A stretch of 6,775 nucleotides of DNA from Thermoflexales bacterium. Lineage in GTDB: Bacteria; Chloroflexota; Anaerolineae; S140-20. The number at the start of each line of letters is the position of its first letter. Position 1 is the first letter of the stretch. The stretch spans positions 1 through 6,775 of the forward strand of contig WFUY01000523.1 in assembly GCA_015484715.1 (NCBI GenBank). Reading direction: 5' to 3'. This document shows positions 1 to 6,066 of the stretch, in pieces. The position numbers and the translations under genes were made by a program. The notes under the pieces are model-generated. The model was not told the origin of the DNA. It saw nothing but the letters and a program-made list of their open reading frames with translations, and searched no databases.

Positions 1-2651
1 ACCAGGCACTGCTCGGGTGGCAGCCCCATCTGCTCCGCTGCGTAGAGGAAGAGATCAGGTGCCGGCTTGGGCCGGGTCACGCTGTGGCCGTCGGCGATGA
101 CGTCCACCCGGTCGGCGATGTCCAACTGCTCGATGACCTGCCGGGCGTTCTTGCTGGCCGAGCCGATGGCGACCTTGACGCCCGCCGCCCGCAGTTCCTC
201 CAGCAGCTCCAGGGCTCCCGGCAGCAGGTTGGCCGGCGTCACGCCCTGGAGGAGCGTCTGGTAGTAACGGTTCTTGCGGGCCATCATCTCCTGGATCTGC
301 TCCTCGGTGGCGGGCCGGCCGCCCAGCAGACGCATCAGGGACTCCCGACGGGAGACGCCCCGCAGCGCCTCGTTGGCCTCCCGGTCGAAGGGGATGCCCT
401 CCTCATCGGCCAGCCGCTTCCAAGCCCGGTAGTGGAGCTCCGAGGTGTCGGTCAGCACGCCGTCCAGGTCGAAGATGACGCCACGGATCTCTGGAAGGCG
501 GGTGAGGTCGAAGTCGTACCAGCGGCCCCGGTGCTGGAGGCGGAAGCGGAGGCGGGTCCAGCCGGGTGGCAGGCAGGGGTTCGCCACCGGCCCTTCGTCG
601 GTCAGGCGGATGCCGCCGAAGCCGAAGACGAGGGCCTGCCAGACCCCGCCGGCCGAGGCGGCGTGGACCCCGTCGGCCGCGTTCCCCCGCAGGTCCTCCA
701 GGTCCACCAGCGCCGCCCGCATAAAGTGCTCGTAGGCCTCCTCGGGCTTCCCCAGGACACAGGCCAGGATGGCGTGGATGGCCGGCCCCAGGGAGGAGCC
801 GTAGGCGTGGTCGGTGCGCGGCACGTAGTAGTCCCAGTTGACCTGGAGCGTCTCCCGATCGTAGCGGTCCCGCAGCAGGTAGAGGAGCATCAGCACGTCG
901 GGCTGTTTGAGCACCTGGACCCGGTTGATGCCCTCATTTCCCAGGATGGCCTGCATAGACCGGGTGCGGGGTTCGTAAGCGGTCAGGTCCACGTCTTCCA
1001 GATCAAAGAAGCCCTCGAACTGCTCGATCAGGCCGCTCTCGGGGTCCTGGGGCACCAGCATGCAGCCGATGACGTCGGCCCACCGCTGCAGTCGGTCGGG
1101 GGTGAGGTCCAGCCGCCGCTCCAGCTCGGCGGCCCGGTCGGGGTGCTCCCGGCGCAGCCAGGCTAGCACCTCCAGCGCCGTCTCCAGGTGCCACTGGACC
1201 ATCCGGTTGGTGAAGGCGTTGTTGTCCACGTGTTCGTGGTACTCGTCGGGGCCGATGACGTCGCGGATCTCGTAGCAGCCCCGTTGGGCGTTCCATTCGG
1301 CGCGGCTGCCCCAGAAGACGGCGGTGTCCAGGATGACCTCCGCGCCGTAGTCCCGCATCCAGGCGTCGTCGCCGGTGGCTCGCCAATAGTGCCAGGCCGC
1401 GTAGGCCACGTCGGCGGTGATGTGGAGCTCGATGTCGCCGCACCAGATCCGTATCAGGTGACCCTCCCGGTCGGGAACCCAGCGGGGGGTGACCTCATCG
1501 CCGCTGTCGGCGCTCTCCCAGGCGATCATCGCGCCCTCGTAGCCGGCGGACCGGGCTTTGCGCCGCGCTCCGGGCAGGGTGTGGTAGCGATAGGTCAGCA
1601 GGTTGCGGGCCAAGGCCGGCTGGGTGAAGGTGAGGAAGGGGACAATGAAGATGTCGGTATCCCAGAAGACGTGGCCCCGGTAGCCGAAGCCCGAGAGGGT
1701 CTTGGCCGGGATGCTGACCCGGTCGTCGTGGCGGGAGGCAGCGGCCAGGATTTGAAAGAGGTTGTAGCGGACGGCCTGCTGCGCCGTCAGGTCCCCTTCG
1801 ATGATCACATCGCTGGCCTGCCAGACCTGGGCCCAGGCCCCCTCGTGGGCCTCCCGCAAGGGCCGGTAGCCGGGTAGTCCGGCCAGTTTCTCCCGGGCCG
1901 CCCGGACCGGTGCCTCGGTCTCCCGCGACGTGAAGAGGGTCACCAGCTTCTCCACGGTGATGGTCCTGCCCGGCTGGGCCTGGAAGCTCGTCGTCAGGGT
2001 AGGGCGGTTGTGGCACCGCTGGACCTGGAGGGGGGGGTAGTCGGCTCCCTCCACGCGCATCCGGCTGGCCATCCCCAGTTCGATGGCGGAATGGCGGGTG
2101 CGGGTGTGCAGCCAGACGCTCCCTTCGTCCTCCCCCTGGTCCAGCCACTCCCAGTGCATCATGCCCTGGTTGTGGGCGTAGCCGTCGAGGCCCGCCTGGA
2201 CCTCGATGGGGCCTTCAAAGTCAAGGGGCCGGATTCGGCAGCGGAGGGCCAGGACGTGCTCATCGGCCAGGCTGACGAAGCGTTCGAAGGTGAGGTCCAC
2301 GGTTCGGCCCGCCGGGCTGCGCCAGCGTACCTCCCGCCGGAGCAGACCCCGGCGCAGGTCGAGTCGGCGCTCGTAGCGGAGAATTTGGCCCCGGTCCAGG
2401 CGAAAGCGCTCCCCGCCCACGAAGAGGCTCAAGGGCAGCCAGTTGGGCGCGTTGACCAGCTCGGTGTAGACGATGGGCACATCGTCGTAGAGGCCGTGGA
2501 CGAAAGTGGCGGGCCAAGCTCCGGGATAGCCTTCTTCGAAGGCTCCCCGGGTGCCCAGGTAGCCGTTGCCCAAGGTGAAGACGGTCTCCTTGTGATGCAG
2601 ACGGCCAGGGTCGAACTCGGTTTCCAGGATGGTCCAGCCCGTTGCGTCCAT
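1..2651 (-). CDS. GH65 disaccharide phosphorylase fused to beta-phosphoglucomutase (3' end missing)
   Basis: I translated this frame by hand: it stays open from the ATG at 2651 to the left edge, giving 883 residues with no stop. Residues 1 to about 715 are a GH65 phosphorylase: FTLGNGYLGTRG near the start, ELVNAPNWLPL, HVFWDTDIF (327-335), HITADVAYA, GPDEYHEHVDNN (467-478, with E470 the likely general acid), KQPDV (582-586) and H615...SSL. From about 724 a beta-phosphoglucomutase begins: DLDGVLTD with nucleophile D728 and acid/base D730, H740, GVSRRESL, SASKN (831-835) and K862 in KPAPD. Only the last roughly 60 residues, with the second metal-binding acidic pair, should lie outside. The GH65 half phosphorolyses an alpha-glucosyl disaccharide to beta-glucose 1-phosphate; the second half isomerises this to glucose 6-phosphate in the cytoplasm. 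The exact disaccharide is undetermined. The start has no Shine-Dalgarno and lies 5 bp after the lacI stop, so coupled translation is likely. Confidence 0.93.
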   Translation of the reverse strand, partial: MDATGWTILETEFDPGRLHHKETVFTLGNGYLGTRGAFEEGYPGAWPATFVHGLYDDVPIVYTELVNAPNWLPLSLFVGGERFRLDRGQILRYERRLDLRRGLLRREVRWRSPAGRTVDLTFERFVSLADEHVLALRCRIRPLDFEGPIEVQAGLDGYAHNQGMMHWEWLDQGEDEGSVWLHTRTRHSAIELGMASRMRVEGADYPPLQVQRCHNRPTLTTSFQAQPGRTITVEKLVTLFTSRETEAPVRAAREKLAGLPGYRPLREAHEGAWAQVWQASDVIIEGDLTAQQAVRYNLFQILAAASRHDDRVSIPAKTLSGFGYRGHVFWDTDIFIVPFLTFTQPALARNLLTYRYHTLPGARRKARSAGYEGAMIAWESADSGDEVTPRWVPDREGHLIRIWCGDIELHITADVAYAAWHYWRATGDDAWMRDYGAEVILDTAVFWGSRAEWNAQRGCYEIRDVIGPDEYHEHVDNNAFTNRMVQWHLETALEVLAWLRREHPDRAAELERRLDLTPDRLQRWADVIGCMLVPQDPESGLIEQFEGFFDLEDVDLTAYEPRTRSMQAILGNEGINRVQVLKQPDVLMLLYLLRDRYDRETLQVNWDYYVPRTDHAYGSSLGPAIHAILACVLGKPEEAYEHFMRAALVDLEDLRGNAADGVHAASAGGVWQALVFGFGGIRLTDEGPVANPCLPPGWTRLRFRLQHRGRWYDFDLTRLPEIRGVIFDLDGVLTDTSELHYRAWKRLADEEGIPFDREANEALRGVSRRESLMRLLGGRPATEEQIQEMMARKNRYYQTLLQGVTPANLLPGALELLEELRAAGVKVAIGSASKNARQVIEQLDIADRVDVIADGHSVTRPKPAPDLFLYAAEQMGLPPEQCL

Positions 2652-2685
2652 ACGTGTTACGTGTTGCGTGTTACATATTGCGTGC
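2651..2685. repeat. Five imperfect heptanucleotide tandem repeats at the lacI/GH65 junction
   Basis: On the plus strand the units read tacgtgt, tacgtgt, tgcgtgt, tacatat and tgcgtgc. The array encodes residues C340-T348 and the TAA stop of the LacI protein, fills the 5-bp gap, and supplies the A of the GH65 ATG. Because 7 is not a multiple of 3, each copy gained or lost would shift the LacI C-terminal frame and change the distance to the next gene. Short heptamer arrays are known in some bacterial genomes (for example the STRR repeats of cyanobacteria); whether this one belongs to a genome-wide family cannot be seen here. Confidence 0.7.
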
Positions 2686-3703
2686 AGGCGGACAGGCGCG
2701 TTGAGTCGCGAATGATGAGCCGAGGTTTGAGCAGCACCTGGGCTGGATCGGGCCGCTGGCCTTGGACCAGGTCAATGAGCATCGTGACAACCCGCTCCCC
2801 GACCTCGGCGATGGGCTGGCGCAGGCTGGTGAGGGGAGGGCGCAGGTAGCCGGTGATGGGAGCGTCGTCGAAGCCGACCACGGCCAGGTCCGGCCCGATC
2901 CGCAGGCCGGCGTCGGCGGCGGCGTTCATCACGCCGATAGCCATCAGGTCGGTGAGGGCAATCACCGCCGTGGGCCGTCGGTCGGGCGGCAGGGTCAGCC
3001 AGCGCTGGGTGGCTCGATAGGCGTGCCGGTAGTAGTTCTCGGTGCGGATGACCCAGGCAGGATCCACCTCTAGGCCGGCATCAGCCATCGCCTCTCGATA
3101 GCCTTGAAGACGGTACTGGCCGGTGAGGGAGTCCTTGGGCCAGGCCAGGCAGGCGATGCGTCGGTGACCCAGCTCCAGCAGGTGGTTCACCGCCTGGCGC
3201 ACGCCGTCGGCCCCATCCACATCCACCCAGGGGAAGTCCCAGTCGGGGTTGGACCGGCCAAAGGCGACGAAGGGGAAGCCCACGTCCAGCAGGTAGCGGA
3301 CCCGGGGATCGTCTAGGTTGGTGTTGGTGAGGATGAAGCCATCCACCCGGTCGCTCTCCACCATCTCCCGGTAGACGTCCACCTCGTTGGCCGGCGTGCG
3401 GCAGGGGTAGGCAAGGACGTGGTAGCCATGCCGGGCAGCGGCTTCGGCCATGCTGTGGATGAACTTCTCCAGGATGGGGTTGAACTGATCGGGCGGCATC
3501 GGCTGCCAGGAGTAGCCGATCATCCGGCTCTCGCGGGCCTGGAGCCCCCGGGCGATGACGCTGGGACGGTAGCCTAGCTCTTCGACCGCTTTGAGAACCC
3601 GCTGCCGGGTCGCCTCGCTGACGGTGCCGGTGTTGTTGAGGACGTAGGAGACGGTCGCGACGGAGACGCCGGCGCGTCGTGCGACATCCTTGATGGTGGG
3701 CAT
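2657..3703 (-). CDS. LacI/GalR-family transcriptional regulator of the GH65 operon
   Basis: This 348-residue protein has the LacI-family layout. The N-terminal helix-turn-helix is residues 1-24 (TIKDVARRAGVSVATVSYV), with recognition positions V15, A16 and Y20. The hinge helix around RPSVIARGLQAR carries the Leu that normally intercalates at a central CpG, followed by a periplasmic-binding-protein-like sugar domain (GVRQAVNHLLELGHRRIACL, ALTDLMAIGVMNAAADAGL, VVGFDDAPITGYLRPPLTS). The ATG at 3703 gives exactly the usual N-terminus, but no Shine-Dalgarno precedes it; the upstream bases are TTTCCTCCT. Two TTAAACGTTTAA palindromes with a central CpG lie upstream, so autoregulation is likely. Its position 5 bp before the GH65 gene suggests it senses that enzyme's disaccharide or a product, probably as a repressor. 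The last 12 residues (337-348, LSACTQYVTRNT) look like a tail added by the heptamer repeat, since relatives normally end near IIRDSTR. Confidence 0.93.
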   Translation of the reverse strand: MPTIKDVARRAGVSVATVSYVLNNTGTVSEATRQRVLKAVEELGYRPSVIARGLQARESRMIGYSWQPMPPDQFNPILEKFIHSMAEAAARHGYHVLAYPCRTPANEVDVYREMVESDRVDGFILTNTNLDDPRVRYLLDVGFPFVAFGRSNPDWDFPWVDVDGADGVRQAVNHLLELGHRRIACLAWPKDSLTGQYRLQGYREAMADAGLEVDPAWVIRTENYYRHAYRATQRWLTLPPDRRPTAVIALTDLMAIGVMNAAADAGLRIGPDLAVVGFDDAPITGYLRPPLTSLRQPIAEVGERVVTMLIDLVQGQRPDPAQVLLKPRLIIRDSTRLSACTQYVTRNT

Positions 3704-3714
3704 AGGAGGAAAGG

Positions 3715-3728
3715 CTTAAACGTTTAAC
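3715..3728. promoter_or_regulatory. LacI-family operator, start-proximal copy
   Basis: The 12-bp perfect palindrome TTAAACGTTTAA (3716-3727), flanked by C on both sides, has the central CpG typical of LacI/GalR-family operators. It lies 12 bp upstream of the lacI start codon and 66 bp centre to centre from the second copy. Binding by the adjacent regulator is inferred from this position and the shared sequence. Confidence 0.75.
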
Positions 3729-3738
3729 CTGGCGGTCC

Positions 3739-3779
3739 AAAGAAAACCCGGCTGGGGAGGGATCCCCTCAATGGCCGGG
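3739..3779 (-). terminator. Intrinsic terminator-like hairpin between hypD and lacI
   Basis: On the minus strand CCCGGC (3779-3774) pairs with GCCGGG (3752-3747). Inside it GGGGA (3767-3763) pairs with TCCCC (3758-3754) across a 4-base loop. The stem is followed by TTTTCTTT (3746-3739). The form is that of a rho-independent terminator and would end transcripts from the hyp operon. It also lies about 12 nt downstream of the predicted start of the lacI promoter, so it could act as a leader attenuator or a 5' stabilising hairpin. Confidence 0.7.
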
Positions 3780-3780
3780 A

Positions 3781-3794
3781 CTTAAACGTTTAAG
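3781..3794. promoter_or_regulatory. LacI-family operator overlapping the transcription start
   Basis: CTTAAACGTTTAAG is a perfect 14-bp palindrome with a central CpG, sharing its 12-bp core with the copy at 3716-3727. It begins 3 bp downstream of the TATAAT box, so it covers the predicted transcription start (about 3791). This is the classic position for a repressor that blocks initiation. Confidence 0.8.
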
Positions 3795-3797
3795 CCC

Positions 3798-3826
3798 ATT
3801 ATACCGGAATTCTGGGCGGTTGTCAA
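3798..3826 (-). promoter_or_regulatory. Perfect consensus sigma-70 type promoter for the lacI-GH65 operon
   Basis: On the minus strand TTGACA (3826-3821) is followed by a 17-bp spacer and TATAAT (3803-3798): both hexamers and the spacer match the housekeeping consensus exactly. The predicted start is near 3791. The hypD stop codon TGA (3825-3823) lies inside the -35 box. A strong promoter with an operator on its start site suggests high expression tightly held by the repressor. Confidence 0.85.
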
Positions 3827-4938
3827 GAGGGATTTTGCGAGCTTGGCGGATGATGGCGGCCATAGCGGTAGTAGGCCGCGCAGGCCCCCTCTGCCGAGAC
3901 CATCGGAGCACCCAAGGGCGTGCGGGGTGTGCAGGTCGTGCCGAAGGCCGGGCAGTCGGGGGGCTTCTTGTGGCCCTGCAGCACCTCGCCGGCGATGCAG
4001 AGGGGCGACTCCTGGGTCACGATCTCGTGGAGGTCGGCGAAGCGACGCTCGGCATCGTAGAAGGCGTAGGGCTCCCGCAGCCGGTAGCCGCTCTTGGGGA
4101 TGAGGCCGATCCCCCGCCAGTTCCGGTCGCAGGGCTCGAAGACCTCCCGGATGATCCGTTGGGCGGCTTGGTTCCCCTCTCGGCGCACCGACCGGGCATA
4201 GGCGTTCTCCACCTCCGCCCGCCCCTCCTCCAGCTGGCGGATCACCTTCAGGACGCCTCGGGCGATGTCCAGGGGCTCGAAGCCGGTGACGACGATGGGA
4301 ACGTGGTAGCGCTCGGCCAGCGGTTCGTACTCCCAGTAGCCCATCACCGTGCAGACATGGCCGGCGGCCAGGAAGCCCTGGACCTGGTTGTAGGGCGATT
4401 CCAGGATGGCGACGATGGCGGGCGGAACGGTGACGTGGGAGACCAGCACGGCGAAGTTCTCCAACCCCATCTGTTTTGCCTGGTAGACGGCCATGGCGTT
4501 GGGAGGGGCCGTCGTCTCAAAGCCGATGGCGAAGAAGACGACCATCCGGTCGGGGTTCTGTTGGGCGATCTTCACCGCGTCCAGCGGCGAGTAGACCACC
4601 CGCACGTCGCCTCCCTCGGCCTTGACCCGGAAGAGGTCCTTCTCGGAGCCGGGCACCCGCAGCATGTCGCCGTAGGAGCAGAAGATCACCTCTGGGCGCG
4701 AGGCGATGGCGATGGCCTTGTCAATCAGTTCCAGGGGCGTGACGCAGACCGGACAGCCGGGGCCGTGGACCAGGGTGATCTGGGGTGGGAGCAGTTGGTC
4801 CAGCCCGTGGCGCAGGATGGAGTGGGTCTGCCCGCCGCAGATCTCCATAATCGTCCAGGGCCGGGTCGTGATGCGGTGGATTTCGTCCAGGATCTTGTGG
4901 ACCAGGTCGGCGTTACGGTATTCCTCCAGGTACTTCAT
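3823..4938 (-). CDS. hypD: Hydrogenase maturation factor HypD
   Basis: HypD is the iron-sulfur scaffold protein that, with HypC, carries the iron while its CN and CO ligands are attached for the [NiFe]-hydrogenase active site. The 371-residue product has the family length and motifs: MEICGGQTH with its catalytic Cys, [10 protein letters not shown] with the redox Cys pair, GFETTAPP, and the C-terminal cluster region with Cys in [33 protein letters not shown] and [13 protein letters not shown] chose the ATG at 4938 (MKYLEEYRN) because an AGGGGGAG sequence precedes it and it matches family N-termini; a TTG 13 codons earlier is less likely. The start overlaps the hypC end by 26 bp. hypE, which often follows, is absent: the next gene is a sugar regulator behind a terminator. 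Confidence 0.97.
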   Translation of the reverse strand: MKYLEEYRNADLVHKILDEIHRITTRPWTIMEICGGQTHSILRHGLDQLLPPQITLVHGPGCPVCVTPLELIDKAIAIASRPEVIFCSYGDMLRVPGSEKDLFRVKAEGGDVRVVYSPLDAVKIAQQNPDRMVVFFAIGFETTAPPNAMAVYQAKQMGLENFAVLVSHVTVPPAIVAILESPYNQVQGFLAAGHVCTVMGYWEYEPLAERYHVPIVVTGFEPLDIARGVLKVIRQLEEGRAEVENAYARSVRREGNQAAQRIIREVFEPCDRNWRGIGLIPKSGYRLREPYAFYDAERRFADLHEIVTQESPLCIAGEVLQGHKKPPDCPAFGTTCTPRTPLGAPMVSAEGACAAYYRYGRHHPPSSQNPS

Positions 4939-5200
4939 CGGCTCCCCCTTCTGCTCCGATGCCCAGTTCCTCCTCAAGCTGCCCCATCTCGGCCAGCAGG
5001 GCCAGCGTCTCCTGGGCTTCCTCCTCGTTCAGCACGCTGATGGCGAAGCCCACGTGGACGATGACGTAATCGCCCACCTGGGCCTCCGGGACGTAGGCCA
5101 GGGAGACCTCGCGGGTCACACCGCCGAAGTCCACCTTGCCCATGCGCATAAAAGCGTTGTCCCATACCTCTACGATCTTGCCGGGAACGCCAAGGCACAT
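4913..5200 (-). CDS. hypC: Hydrogenase assembly chaperone HypC/HupF
   Basis: HypC is the small chaperone that binds HypD and the hydrogenase large-subunit precursor and helps deliver the Fe(CN)2CO unit. The 95-residue product starts [12 protein letters not shown], and Cys2 is the residue exposed after Met removal that is essential in the family. The OB-like core follows ([32 protein letters not shown]) and then a Glu-rich helix. A Gly/Glu-rich tail extends past the usual end at about 75-85 residues. I chose the ATG at 5200 over a GTG at 5209: it places Cys at position 2 and has GAGGAG 8 nt upstream, whereas the GTG would sit directly on that site. It starts 5 bp after the stop of the preceding gene and overlaps hypD by 26 bp. 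Confidence 0.96.
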   Translation of the reverse strand: MCLGVPGKIVEVWDNAFMRMGKVDFGGVTREVSLAYVPEAQVGDYVIVHVGFAISVLNEEEAQETLALLAEMGQLEEELGIGAEGGADEVPGGIP

Positions 5201-5205
5201 CGAGT

Positions 5206-6066
5206 TCACTCCTCGCTTGTATCGGTCTCGGATGCGATGTAGTCCAGGACTGCCTGGCAGAAGGCTGCCAAGTCGCCCAGGTCCTCCTGGAGGGCCTGGT
5301 AGACCTGATCCATCACAACCTCCAGATAGCCGTGGACCAAGATGTTCCGCATGCGGAGCGCCAGGCCTAGCCGTTGGGCCAGGTCGGGCGGTAGCACACC
5401 GGCCTGCCCCAGGATCTGCATGATCTCCTGCCGGGTTTGAGGCGTCCCCAGCCCGACCGCGGCAATGATGTGGTTGCCGATGTCGGCGACCGCTTCCAGG
5501 GCGGTCTGGAGCTCGTAGATGGCCGCGTAGCCGGCTTCTTCATCGGCCAGGAACTCCTCGCGGGAGCGGCGGCGGTGTCGCTCCAGGTATCCAAGCATCT
5601 TGTTGATGTGGCCAATCCGGTCGAGGACGGCCTGACGGTTGATCCAAGCTTTCGTCTGTCTTCCCATCTGTCCCTCGCTTACCCGGCGCTCCAAGTAGCG
5701 GTGCTGGTGAGCACGGAGGGGGGCGAAGTCCAGGTACCGGCGCACGATCTCCGCCTCGTAAGCAGCACGGCGGCAGGGGTCGCGGCAGAAGAGAAGCCGG
5801 CCGTGAGCAAGCACCTGGTAGGCGAGCAATGGCGGTGCGTCGTCCAACAGGATCAGGTCCACCGATTCCGTCTCTAGGTGCTCCATCAAGCCGGTCAATA
5901 CGACCCGGTAGAGATGGCCGTTTCTCCCCCTAAGGTGGAGGGCGATGTCCACGTCCGAGAGGGGGGTCACCCGCCCCTCGGCTTGGGAGCCGAAGAGGTA
6001 GGCGGCTTCCACCTCGGGGACGGTGCGCAGGTATTCGGTGGCGCGTTTAACGATCGAGTTGGGCAT
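5206..6066 (-). CDS. MntA-HepT fusion: MNT-type nucleotidyltransferase joined to a HEPN RNase domain
   Basis: This 286-residue protein joins two domains usually found as separate toxin-antitoxin partners. Residues 1 to about 115 are a minimal nucleotidyltransferase: GSQAEGRVTPLSDVD (26-40) fits the GSx10DxD pattern, with D38, D40 and probably D70 binding metal. Residues about 140-280 resemble HepT, with RNILVHGY (240-247) fitting the Rx4HxY active site of HEPN RNases. In studied two-gene systems MntA AMPylates the Tyr of that motif and silences the RNase; here the equivalent is Y247, so modification could occur in cis. The start overlaps the hypF end by 20 bp and has no clear Shine-Dalgarno, suggesting translational coupling to hypF. 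An internal ATG at 5667 could give a free 153-residue HepT. A role in hydrogenase maturation is possible but unsupported. Confidence 0.88.
   Translation of the reverse strand: MPNSIVKRATEYLRTVPEVEAAYLFGSQAEGRVTPLSDVDIALHLRGRNGHLYRVVLTGLMEHLETESVDLILLDDAPPLLAYQVLAHGRLLFCRDPCRRAAYEAEIVRRYLDFAPLRAHQHRYLERRVSEGQMGRQTKAWINRQAVLDRIGHINKMLGYLERHRRRSREEFLADEEAGYAAIYELQTALEAVADIGNHIIAAVGLGTPQTRQEIMQILGQAGVLPPDLAQRLGLALRMRNILVHGYLEVVMDQVYQALQEDLGDLAAFCQAVLDYIASETDTSEE
5209..5214 (-). promoter_or_regulatory. hypC ribosome binding site embedded in the end of the preceding gene
   Basis: GAGGAG (5214-5209) is formed by the last two Glu codons of the MntA-HepT fusion and is followed directly by its TGA stop. 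It lies 8 nt before the hypC ATG at 5200 and decides that start over the GTG at 5209. Ribosomes ending on the fusion gene stop on top of this site, a layout typical of coupled translation. Confidence 0.8.
5665..5679 (-). promoter_or_regulatory. Possible internal translation start for a separate HepT polypeptide
   Basis: Inside the fusion gene the minus strand reads GCGAGGGACAGATG, with a GAGGG sequence a few bases before the ATG at 5667 (M134 of the fusion). Starting here would give a 153-residue protein (5667-5206) containing the whole HEPN domain, about the length of free HepT proteins. It may be a remnant of a formerly separate gene or an active second start; the sequence alone cannot tell. 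Confidence 0.35.

Noticed and set aside
84..1166. Long plus-strand open frame opposite the GH65-mutase gene
   Set aside because: It has no recognisable domain and low-complexity Gly/Val/Pro-rich composition, and lies exactly antisense to a frame full of GH65 and HAD motifs. It is a GC-rich shadow.
2651..2685. Heptamer array as a CRISPR or transposon end
   Set aside because: Units are only 7 bp with no spacers, no inverted repeats and no transposase nearby.
3701..3714. Plus-strand AGGAGG as a ribosome binding site for a rightward gene
   Set aside because: No start codon at a suitable distance opens a frame with any recognisable protein; the plus strand here is the control region.
3081..3740. 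Second minus-strand frame overlapping lacI
   Set aside because: It is an Arg/Pro-rich out-of-frame reading of lacI; the real frame has a complete helix-turn-helix and sugar-binding domain.
4938..4977. TTG start for hypD 13 codons upstream
   Set aside because: It adds residues not typical of HypD and lies deeper in hypC; the ATG at 4938 has a purine-rich site and the usual N-terminus.
3820..5040. 406-codon plus-strand open frame opposite hypD
   Set aside because: It covers hypD and part of hypC on the other strand and shows no motif, while the minus strand has all HypD cysteine motifs.
5200..5209. GTG start giving HypC an MNS extension
   Set aside because: It would move the essential Cys away from position 2 and sits directly on the Shine-Dalgarno.
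5206..6066. Antibiotic-modifying (kanamycin-type) nucleotidyltransferase
   Set aside because: The GSx10DxD core is shared, but the C-terminal half has the HEPN RNILVHGY motif and HepT-like helices rather than an aminoglycoside-binding domain.
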